NCBI GenBank assembly: GCA_963707975.1
Contig: OY970177.1
Span: 248,001-312,000 of the forward strand
Reading direction: 5' to 3'
Origin: CAVVXX01 sp963707975
GTDB taxonomy: Bacteria; Pseudomonadota; Alphaproteobacteria; Micropepsales; Micropepsaceae
DNA length: 64,000 bases
Made by a program: the position numbers and the translations under genes. The notes beneath the pieces were generated by a model. That model saw only the letters and a list, made by a program, of their open reading frames with translations. It ran no database searches and was not told the DNA's origin. Positions 56,796 to 64,000 of the stretch are shown piece by piece (position 1 is the first letter of the stretch; every line of letters begins with the position of its first letter).

Positions 56796-57964
56796 GGCAA
56801 AGAATTGATAATGTCTCAAGTAATTTTGCCAGCTGCCAAAAAGGCTGGTCCATCCCATGCATGGTTTCGTACCACACTCGAAAACGCGCCAAGCTGGCGG
56901 CGAAATCCAGCGGTGGATCATAGCCGAGAACTTCGCGGGCGTGGTCGATACGGTGCCTGACATTCCGCACCTGCACTGTGTTGTAACGTGAAGAGAGCGG
57001 ATTGGAGTTTGCACCCTTGGCAATTCTTGCGGGCCCTTCGATTGAGTGCCGAAGGTACTCCTCCATTCCTTTGCCCCCCAATTTCGCAAAGCTTCGAAGC
57101 CGCTTGTCGAAGCTTGCCCAAATCGGATCGCGACGCAATGCTTCACGCACGTCCGACGAGAAAAGGTGCTTAACACTCTTCCACAGCGAGGTTCTGGGTC
57201 GGGTCGTTATCGGTATTTCCGCTTCACCTACTGCGAGTGCCGAAAGCGGAGTGCTGCGCTCTGCCAATGGCAGTAGTGCATCTGCCAAATCCTTCCAGGT
57301 CGCTTGTCCGCCATCAGAAATGAAAATGCGCTTCGCGTCACTTTTACCGACTTTAAGCGCAAGCAGAACAGCATACGCCAGATTGTCGACGTCCACAGTG
57401 TTGAGCGGACGTGACCCGCCGTCCAACAAGGCGAAGCTGCCCGCGCGAATATCAGCGAGCACATTGCAGACAAAGGTCGAATATACGCCCGAAATATTGG
57501 GTGGGCAGAGCACAATGCAGTCGAGTTGGTTCGCACCGGCCGAAGCCACCAGATTGTCCTGCTTTAACTTCTCAGCGCCATAGGAGCTTAGCGCGGGCTG
57601 CGGAAGAGCTTCCTCGGCTCGCTTTCTGGTGGGGCGGATCGCCATAGACGGCAACGCTGCTCAAATGCACCAAGCACCGCACACTGTTTGCCTTCGAAGC
57701 CGAAAGCAAATTCTTCAGGCCGCCTAACATCACCGCACTGCCACCACGCGTGCAATTGACGACATGGGTGCAGCCGGACAACGCGCTTGCGACATCGCTT
57801 GCGGAGGTCACGTCAACAGGTGTCAAGGGAATTCCTGCACGCATGAGCCGCCAGGCATTGCCGTAACTGTGTATGAGGGCGCGTGTCTCGATACCCTGGC
57901 GAATAAGACGCTCGGTCACTGTGGAGCCAACAAAGCCCGATGCGCCGAAGACCGCCACCTTCAT
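56785..57964 (-). pseudogene. NAD-dependent sugar epimerase/dehydratase (SDR), one frame break
   Basis: About 393 residues. The Rossmann start is MKVAVFGASGFVGSTVTERL. VVNCTRGG and VHLSSVAVYGD follow, then in another frame SSYGAEKLKQDNLV (the Tyr-x-x-x-Lys pair) and VLCPPNISG. A C-terminal part of about 120 residues beyond the SDR core is unusual (LRSFAKLGGKGMEEYLRH..). The break is near 57640. It is the last gene of a five-gene minus-strand operon; its ATG overlaps the Gfo/Idh stop (ATGA). Substrate probably a nucleotide sugar. Confidence 0.75.
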
Positions 57965-58995
57965 GTGGCTACCGGTCCGGGAGCTTCGGCCCAACTTTCG
58001 CGTAAAGGCGTCCGTTTGCTGTAGAGCTCCGTCAAAAGTCGAACGGATAGCAGCGCCTGCCGTCCATCCACTATGGGCGTAGCGCGTCCCAAACACGCAT
58101 CGGCGAAGTTTTCGATTTCAAGTTGAGCATCGTCCTTTTTAAGACTGAAAACACGGCGTCCGCGCGGGGCCAATATCTGCTGCAGCTTCGGATACTCGCG
58201 CGGACGGAAATAAAGCGGCGACCGCCCCATGGGGAAAATCACATCGCCACGCTCGGCTTGGATCACAAGGCCCGGCCGCAGCTTGACCGTCTTCGAAAGC
58301 AACAAACTCCCCTCGAATGGTGCACAGCCCGTGCTGTACTTGAACATCGCACAGGCATGTGCCTCAGGTCCGCCCTGGGCGTCATCCACCAAGCCGCAGT
58401 CATCGGGATAACCAAACCAATAAAGCATTCGGTCCATAAAGTGCGTTCCAACCACAGTTAGAACGCCCCCGCCGGCGGCTTTGCGATCGGTGATATAGCC
58501 CGACACCGGCGACCAGCCGCCGATGGTACCTTCCTGATAATGAAAGCGCCGGACCGCGCCAAAATAGCGCGCTTCCAGCAAATCGTGCAGCAGCACCACC
58601 TCGTCACGGAAGCGGGTAGTGTACCCGACGGCTAAAACTTTGCCCGCCTGCTCTGCAGCTTGGCACATCTCCTCTGCCTCGGCTACCGTAGTCGCCAAAG
58701 GTTTTTCGACAAGGCAAGGAACGCCAGCGCCCAGGCAGGTCACGGCGATGTCATGATGCGTATGGTTCGGCGTGGCAATCAGCACCCCATCAACGTCTGA
58801 AAGAATATCTTCGACACGCGGCGCAATTTTGGTCGTCTGTCCGAATTCGCGGGCGAGCTGCCGCGCGCGCTCCACGTTGGGGTCCACCAGAGCCGAAAGC
58901 ACTACGCGCGTTGACGCCAGCACACTCGGAAAATGCAACGTGCGCGTGACAACGCCCGCGCCGATGAGGCCAAGTCGAAATGGCGCTTCACACAC
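57961..58995 (-). CDS. Gfo/Idh/MocA-family oxidoreductase
   Basis: A 344-residue NAD(P)-dependent dehydrogenase, intact. The Rossmann motif is RLGLIGAGVVTRTLHFP (residues 7-23); the family signature VEKPLATT has Lys98. The C-terminal beta-sheet domain has GYTTRFRDE, a GTH motif (VVGTHFMDRML) and an extra Cys/His stretch (EAHACAMFKYSTGCAPF). It probably acts on a nucleotide sugar or sugar acid. The start is taken as GTG at 58995, which overlaps the toroid gene by eight bases. The operon context points to polysaccharide modification. Confidence 0.85.
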   Translation of the reverse strand: MCEAPFRLGLIGAGVVTRTLHFPSVLASTRVVLSALVDPNVERARQLAREFGQTTKIAPRVEDILSDVDGVLIATPNHTHHDIAVTCLGAGVPCLVEKPLATTVAEAEEMCQAAEQAGKVLAVGYTTRFRDEVVLLHDLLEARYFGAVRRFHYQEGTIGGWSPVSGYITDRKAAGGGVLTVVGTHFMDRMLYWFGYPDDCGLVDDAQGGPEAHACAMFKYSTGCAPFEGSLLLSKTVKLRPGLVIQAERGDVIFPMGRSPLYFRPREYPKLQQILAPRGRRVFSLKKDDAQLEIENFADACLGRATPIVDGRQALLSVRLLTELYSKRTPLRESWAEAPGPVAT

Positions 58996-60175
58996 TATCG
59001 TTCGCCTTGGTCAAAGCCCTCTCTGCCCGATTAGCATCTATGGTAAATTTGCACGCCCAGTTCAGGTATTGCCAGCGGCCGTAACGACCATCGATAGGGA
59101 ACGAGCCTTTGACGCCGCCTCGGATGTCGGCCGGTCCGTCAACAGACACCGTGCGGCGCACGTACGAGTTGGCGCGAAGGCCCGCGTTTTTGTAGTCGCC
59201 CCGTTGTGTCGCCTGGTGCAACAACAGCCAGCATTCGGCGATTTGCGAGGTGCCGGTGAGACACACCCAATTAACCGCCGCCCGCCATTGTGCATCTAGA
59301 CGGCCAGGAAGGCGACCATCTGGATCTAGAGCGCCCATCAAGCCGTCTGCGGTCCGGCAAGCTGCATGCAGATGGCGCTCATGTTTGGAAATGCTATAGG
59401 CGCCAATTAGCCCGCGAAGCGCGTAGCCTAGCGTGTGGGTGAGCGGGCGCTGCGGATCTTCAAGGCAGCAATGCGCGAACCAGCCATTGCTACTCTGGCT
59501 GCGCAGCGCCCAATTTACCTGGCGCAAGCCCGCTTCGGCATAGCCGCGCTCCTTATCCACGGCGTGGGCCGCGAAGAGACCAAGCGCCACATGGGTTTCG
59601 TAGGACTTCTCGCCTGGGGCGGCAAAAGGGGTAGGGAACTGTCGCCAGCAACCATCGGCTTCCTGCGTCTTGACGAGCCAGTCGGCTGCAAGGCGCATCG
59701 ACTCGAGATAGGACTTGTCCCTTTCTGCTCCCGCGGCGAGACCAAGAAGAATCTGCCCTGAATTGAAGGTGACGGGCACGCGTGGTTCCTGACCGACCAT
59801 ACCTCCGTGGAAGCCGCCTTCGGGTAGCTGGATTGAAACTACCCAGTCGAGCATACGCCGCGCGCGCACTATTGGCTCGCTCTGGCCTGTCTCTTCGCCA
59901 AAGGCCAGCATCGTCGGCACGATATAGCCCGTTGTTTCCGGATAGGAGGATGCCCAGCCGTCGATTACGCTGAAATGCCGAGCGACTCCACCATCATGGC
60001 TGAGCGACTTGTCTTGCGCTCGGGCGAGCCAGGATATGCCTTCCTCTACCACGCGTTTGGGTCCGGGATCTGCCACTGGCAGCCCTCGCGCATCCTGCAT
60101 CTGAGCGAGCTTTGCCCTGGGAGCGAGGCGCACCCTCCCTAACCATTCCTTTGCCCGGTTCTTGACGGCCCTCAT
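58988..60175 (-). CDS. Alpha/alpha-toroid (squalene-cyclase-like repeat) protein
   Basis: A 395-residue soluble protein, intact. ATG at 60175 overlaps the ATP-grasp stop (ATGA). After a basic helix, repeated helix pairs with QW-like motifs follow: TGYIVPTMLAFGEETG, LPEGGFHGG, EADGCWRQFPTPF, SNGWFAHCCLEDP, TADGLMGALDPDGRLPG, and ending FPIDGRYGRWQYLNWACKF. This is a barrel of double helices as in terpene cyclases, glycoside hydrolases or sugar epimerases. Homologues are often named by transfer (for example as aminolevulinate dehydratase) without basis. Role in the polysaccharide operon unknown; a lyase, hydrolase or epimerase is possible. Confidence 0.75.
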   Translation of the reverse strand: MRAVKNRAKEWLGRVRLAPRAKLAQMQDARGLPVADPGPKRVVEEGISWLARAQDKSLSHDGGVARHFSVIDGWASSYPETTGYIVPTMLAFGEETGQSEPIVRARRMLDWVVSIQLPEGGFHGGMVGQEPRVPVTFNSGQILLGLAAGAERDKSYLESMRLAADWLVKTQEADGCWRQFPTPFAAPGEKSYETHVALGLFAAHAVDKERGYAEAGLRQVNWALRSQSSNGWFAHCCLEDPQRPLTHTLGYALRGLIGAYSISKHERHLHAACRTADGLMGALDPDGRLPGRLDAQWRAAVNWVCLTGTSQIAECWLLLHQATQRGDYKNAGLRANSYVRRTVSVDGPADIRGGVKGSFPIDGRYGRWQYLNWACKFTIDANRAERALTKANDSV

Positions 60176-61339
60176 CGGGCAAGCCTGCACTTCACTGCCT
60201 GAAGTTTTAGGGCGATATAAGGCATCGGATCGTTCAGTCGGAAATAGGCGTCGCAAATTCTGATATTCGGGGAAAGCTTGCTCATTACATCAGGCGCCCC
60301 TGCAGCGCGGGCGTTGGCATAACCTATCGGGTCCCGCCAGGCGATGGGCGAAGGCGCGGTTTTCAGCGCAGGTGGGCCCTCGCCCAATTCGCCGAGATAG
60401 GCCACATAGGGAATGTTTATGCCGTTTAGCGCCGCGATTTCTTCCTGGTAATCGGTGCGACCGACCGTAGGCTCGACCATGTAGAATAGGCCGTCACGGC
60501 GGTCGCGCTTGAATTCCATACTCCCCAATCCCACGAAGCCCACGCGCGTGAAAAAGCGGTCGGTCAATCGCGTGAGCTCTTCGGCAGCTTCCGGCGCCGG
60601 CACGCAACTGGCCGTTCCGCCGACCAGCGGAGGCCATTGGCAGAGCTTGCGGCCCGCGAAAGAGGTGCTTTCGCCTTTGGCCGGGCGGTATTGCAGGCAG
60701 AAATCAGACATTCTCATCGCCGCCCTCGATCCATTCTTGGACGATGACCTCATCCACAACCTTACTCATGCGCGACCATAACTGCTCCAGTTCGTCGGAC
60801 GAGGCTACCTTCGACGCCTTGCCGAAGCGCTCGCCATAGCGCGCGTCTTTGGTTATCGATTTGACGACGCAGGAAAAACGCAGGGCGTGCGCGGGTTCCG
60901 TGCCGGCCGAACGGCTGAGGCTCACCCCGCGCGGGACCAGAAAGCTGTTTTTTTTCGCAAGTGCTTGAAAGCGGAGCTTGTCCTGAAGGCTGCGGACAAT
61001 ATCAGCCGGGGGCAAAGTAAAGCGATAAATCGGGCCGAGTTTTTCGCGCGCGTCAGAGACGGAAGCGACGCTTGCCTCCTGCGTAACAAACAACACGGGA
61101 TTGGCGTCGAAACGACCACGCAATTCCGTCAGGGCTTCTATGAAAGTGGGGCCTGAAAGGGCCGCTATACGGATTTTCTGCCCGAAACGAGTGGCCATGG
61201 TGGGTTTGGTCAAATCGGTGTCGACCGCGACCAGCGGCACGCCCTCGCCCCCCAAACTGCGCAATACGCCGAGGCCGTTGAGATCGATGCCGGCGACAAC
61301 GGCATAGGGTTGCATTTTTCGACGTGATTGACTGTTCAC
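60172..61339 (-). pseudogene. ATP-grasp ligase, one frame break
   Basis: About 389 residues. It resembles the carboxylate-amine/D-aspartate ligase branch of ATP-grasp enzymes. The N-terminal Rossmann-like part has VVAGIDLNGLGVLRSLGGEG and AVDTDL. The ATP-grasp core reads RFSCVVKSITKDARYG and VIVQEWIEGGDE. Later FVGLGSMEFKRDRRDGLFYM and VEPTVGRTDYQ hold the metal-binding Glu/Asn positions. The break is near 60715 (length 3n+1). Start GTG at 61339 overlaps the methyltransferase stop (GTGA). It could attach an amino acid to a sugar acid such as ManNAcA; that is inference. Confidence 0.8.
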
Positions 61340-62013
61340 GATACCGGTTGGCCAACGACTTCATTCACAATCTTAGACCAGCCTCGGGCGTCGTCAGCCT
61401 CAAGCGTCTTGACATGCTGTGCGAAGGCCTTGTTCATCATTTTCAAGCTAGGCCGAATATCTTTTCCAAGCCTACCTTCATTCCAGAACACAGCGGTATG
61501 CGGACAGTAAGCATCAAAACAGAAGCGGGTCTTGGCTGCGCTGGCGGCCAGCTGGTATGGAAGATTTTCGAAATCATGGATAACCGCCAATTTCCATTCT
61601 CGCGCGTGCGCTGTGACCTCCTTGATTGTTTCGGCCCTGAATGGGCCATTATCGACGAACACGAGATCAAAGGCGCCGTAATCGCAAGTTGCGGCAATTC
61701 TTGGGACATCAGGGTCAATAAGTTCGAGCGTGAGGCGCTTATCTCCACCAACCTGCGCTTCCACCCTCCGCTTCCAATCAGGATCGGTTTCGAAAGAGAG
61801 TATCCGTTCCAAATGGGGAAATAGGCCGTGATCGAGAAACGTCAGAGTGCTAAAACTACCTGCCCCAAATTCCAGCACCGACCGGATCGGAAGCAGCCGT
61901 CCCAGCCCGATGAGAATTGGCAGATGGGTAGCTGCAGGCACTCCAGCGCGTTTGAAGTAATAGTGAACCGGCAGGCCAAGTATCCTGCGAACGTGAAACT
62001 TGAAGAGATTCAT
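61336..62013 (-). CDS. Class I SAM-dependent methyltransferase
   Basis: A 225-residue enzyme, intact, and the first gene of the minus-strand operon. Motif I is SVLEFGAGSFSTLTF (45-59), motif II the acidic FETDPDW, and the post-I part AFDLVFVDNGPFRAET and AVIHDFENLPY resembles methyltransferases of the TylF/macrocin type or cephalosporin-hydroxylase-like group. It likely methylates the sugar or polymer decorated by the downstream enzymes. Its stop overlaps the ATP-grasp start. Confidence 0.78.
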   Translation of the reverse strand: MNLFKFHVRRILGLPVHYYFKRAGVPAATHLPILIGLGRLLPIRSVLEFGAGSFSTLTFLDHGLFPHLERILSFETDPDWKRRVEAQVGGDKRLTLELIDPDVPRIAATCDYGAFDLVFVDNGPFRAETIKEVTAHAREWKLAVIHDFENLPYQLAASAAKTRFCFDAYCPHTAVFWNEGRLGKDIRPSLKMMNKAFAQHVKTLEADDARGWSKIVNEVVGQPVS

Positions 62014-62947
62014 GATCTTACTATCCGCTGTAGCATAAGCTATCTGCAGTATGACTTATCGTGGGCCGGAAGTGTACCTCAGATATAGATTAAACTTTGA
62101 TTGGGGTTTCCTCATTTTCTAAAGCCGCTTAAATCACCACATTTGAAATGCACCCATGAATACCTTGAACGTGGCTCACGATATGATGCGGCCAACCGAT
62201 ACAGCGCACATCGGGGTCACGAGGCTCCGCCTTACCGGTATTGACCGCATTCACACGGTCAGATGCTCCCCCTCCCGCACTACGATGAAGCATCTGGGGA
62301 TGCTGTAGTTTGCATGCGTTGAGCTTAAAAATATTGAAGCAGATATCTGGAGCCCATACCTAACCAAGCGGAAAAAGACCTCCGTTGCGTCTCGCATGCA
62401 AAAGCGCCACTTGATGAAACGCAATCACGTAGGCCACCTACCAATCGATGTCAGCGATCTCATCGAATCCACGGGGCTCGAAAGCACATAATTCGCTAAT
62501 GTCGTGCGGGATTCGCGAGACGTGACGTTTCCCCGTTATGTTACTGACCCACAGTCCCAGAACTATGCATGCGCCCCTTCAAATCACTGGTACGGGAAAA
62601 TACTTGATGCAGACTGGGTATCCGATACATGTTCAGAACAGCCGCGGAAACCCGTGGGCCGCTATGAGGATATTGTGCTCGTTCGCGCGATTGCTCAACA
62701 GCGGACCAATGCGTTATTCTCTCTTGCATCGAATCTGAAATGCCTTGCCGATGAATAGGATAAAGGACAATTTCGAACGCCTAGGCATAAAGCTGGAAAT
62801 TGCCAAGCGGAAACATTTCCACGGCTCGAAAAATATGTATCTTGAATCAATTGGCCCAAGACGGCCGGAATATGTTGCTCCTATGATCGATGCAGAACCG
62901 CCGCGCACATGCGTCACAGTTCGACGCCTTTTGTGCGGAACCAGGCC
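62014..62947. other. Long spacer between divergent genes, no gene recognised
   Basis: It separates the minus-strand sugar operon from the plus-strand phosphatidylserine decarboxylase gene, so promoters for both should be here. Several open stretches (for example 62157-62310 and 62504-62758) have no domain or good ribosome site. They could be gene remnants, but I cannot name them. Confidence 0.4.
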
Positions 62948-63688
62948 ATGAGAAATAATCACGTGCCCCGCATAGTTCGGCCAAATATACGGATACTTTT
63001 CGTTCAACTTGTAATACTCGCGATCTGTGCTCTAGCAGTCGTGTTGCTCGTCATCAATTTTCCTTTCCCTTCTCCGCTCGTGAAACCGTTTCTTCCGCCG
63101 AAAGTGCGTTGGCCGACGGCTCAGATCGAATCTTGGGTAGAACAGGGAAAATTCGGTGGCGACTATCTCGCGTTTTTCGCCCGCGATCCCGATCGCACGA
63201 TCCCCTCCGGCGCCAACCTCGTCTCACCTTCCGATGGCGTAGTTAAGAACTTCGAGTTCCATGACGGGATTACCTATTTGGTCGTGGGGCTATCGTTCTG
63301 GGACGTACATGTCGTTCGCACCCCTGTTGCCGGTATGGTCAAAGATGTAGAAGTGGAAGGCACTTATCTGCAACGTGATGTGGCAGAAAACCAGCTTGAG
63401 CAAACGATCTTCCTCAGGGGCAAGGTGGCGCCTGTGCAGCAGATCGTGACGCTCGAGACTAATCTCGGCGAGCTCAAGGTCCGACTGATTACCAGCTATT
63501 GGGCGAGTCGACTTAAAGTTTGGGTTCACCCTGGCGAGCATCTCGACAAAGGGCAGCGAATTGGCCGCATATTGCTTGGCAGCACGGTTGTTGCCGAATT
63601 GCCTGGCCAGTTCTCGTTATCTGTTCGGAAGGGCGAACGCGTGGTTGGCGGCGAAACAATTATCCTTCAGGGCGATGGTAAGGAATAA
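62948..63688 (+). CDS. Phosphatidylserine decarboxylase-family protein
   Basis: A 246-residue membrane-anchored Psd-type proenzyme. A membrane helix (about 15-40) precedes the domain: NLVSPSDGVV, FWDVHVVRTPVAG (catalytic His region), and GRILLGSTVVAELPG near the C-terminus. In this family self-cleavage at the Gly-Ser of such a motif makes the pyruvoyl group, and LGST is present. It would convert phosphatidylserine to phosphatidylethanolamine at the inner membrane. ATG at 62948 is chosen as the start nearest the helix. Its stop overlaps the next start (TAATG). Confidence 0.82.
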   Translation: MRNNHVPRIVRPNIRILFVQLVILAICALAVVLLVINFPFPSPLVKPFLPPKVRWPTAQIESWVEQGKFGGDYLAFFARDPDRTIPSGANLVSPSDGVVKNFEFHDGITYLVVGLSFWDVHVVRTPVAGMVKDVEVEGTYLQRDVAENQLEQTIFLRGKVAPVQQIVTLETNLGELKVRLITSYWASRLKVWVHPGEHLDKGQRIGRILLGSTVVAELPGQFSLSVRKGERVVGGETIILQGDGKE

Positions 63689-63954
63689 TGCGACTTATCT
63701 GGACTTACGGAAGATTTGGCTGGCCGCTCGTGGCCGCGATTGGGTTTCTATCTGTTTCTCTAATTGCTGCCGATTTTGCCTGGAGGGTTCTAATTGTGTC
63801 GTTCGAAACATTCGTGATGGGCGCCGTATTGGCCGACGGTCTTCTGGTGCTGGTTATGATCGGCTTTTACCTCGTGTTGTGCACGCGGTTTCGTAAGCCG
63901 TCTGTCGAAGATAACGGAGCACGGGCGAGAACCAATGCTAAAACGCCGAATTAG
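63688..63954 (+). CDS. Small two-helix membrane protein coupled to psd-like gene
   Basis: An 88-residue membrane protein with two helices (about 10-30 and 37-62) and a polar C-terminal tail rich in Arg/Asn (RFRKPSVEDNGARARTN). The ATG overlaps the psd-like stop (TAATG). In many genomes psd is followed by pssA; here this unknown gene comes first. The next gene seems to begin inside its tail. Confidence 0.6.
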   Translation: MRLIWTYGRFGWPLVAAIGFLSVSLIAADFAWRVLIVSFETFVMGAVLADGLLVLVMIGFYLVLCTRFRKPSVEDNGARARTNAKTPN

Positions 63955-64000
63955 GAAATTCCGGCTGGCCCGATTTTACCGGCAAACGCGTCAAATATTG
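63935..64000 (+). CDS. 5' end of an unidentified gene (cut by window edge)
   Basis: ATG at 63935 starts inside the preceding gene and stays open to the window edge (22 codons: MLKRRIRKFRLARFYRQTRQ, then IL). The N-terminus is very basic. A GGAGC lies 16 bases upstream, which is far for a ribosome site. Overlapping, coupled genes are usual in this region. No family can be told from so little. Confidence 0.4.
   Translation, partial: MLKRRIRKFRLARFYRQTRQIL

Noticed and set aside
57002..57583. 193-codon plus-strand frame opposite the epimerase gene
   Set aside because: Antisense shadow; the minus-strand frame carries the SDR motifs.
1..64000. tRNA, rRNA, CRISPR array, insertion sequence with terminal repeats
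   Set aside because: No cloverleaf-like segment, rRNA core, regularly spaced repeat or transposase was seen. The hairpin repeats are dispersed and irregularly spaced, so not CRISPR.

Overview
The window looks like a chromosomal segment of an alphaproteobacterium. Base composition is moderate (mid-fifties percent G+C by eye). Hyphomicrobiales (Rhizobiales)-like signs are the small secreted GCG_CRPN-type proteins, many tiny secreted or membrane proteins, and a dispersed double-hairpin repeat. The genus cannot be fixed from the sequence alone. I saw no rRNA, tRNA, CRISPR array or intact insertion sequence.

Left part (1 to about 22.7 kb): a patchwork of ordinary single genes in short units. It holds an Nramp-like transporter, a DUF502 membrane protein, two alpha/beta hydrolases, a YbjQ protein, a TolB-like/TPR protein, an EmrB-type MFS pump, a CapK-like ligase with a methyltransferase, a CsgG-domain protein, a cupin and several small secreted proteins. 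Reading frames here are clean. Intergenic spaces carry at least seven copies of a double-hairpin repeat, which I do not find further right.

Middle part (22.9 to 27.7 kb): a broken FAD monooxygenase, a second copy of the GCG_CRPN-type gene, and a phage-like recombination module (XRE regulator, Gp157-like protein, Rad52/ERF-type protein with a C-terminal HNH-like domain).

Right part (27.9 to 62 kb): an exosortase A (XrtA/PEP-CTERM) exopolysaccharide locus. It has a Wzz-like protein, BY-kinase, ATPase, two deacetylases, two exosortase-associated glycosyltransferases, XrtA fused to EpsI, an amidotransferase, Wza-like export protein, outer-membrane barrel, FemAB protein and the PrsK-PrsR-PrsT set. 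It is followed by more sugar genes (YdcF, WecB, WecC, glycosyltransferases) and a tightly overlapping five-gene minus-strand operon: methyltransferase, ATP-grasp ligase, alpha/alpha-toroid protein, Gfo/Idh dehydrogenase and epimerase. No PEP-CTERM substrate is visible. The last 1 kb begins a phospholipid operon with a phosphatidylserine decarboxylase.

The most striking overall pattern is the distribution of broken frames. From about 22.9 to 61 kb most long genes are frameshifted, about once per kilobase. Almost all breaks fit a single-base insertion, often in a short homopolymer, and catalytic motifs remain. The left 22 kb has none. This points to a local sequence-quality problem, or a contig join, more than to natural gene decay. 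Genes marked pseudogene below should be read as 'frame interrupted in this sequence'.
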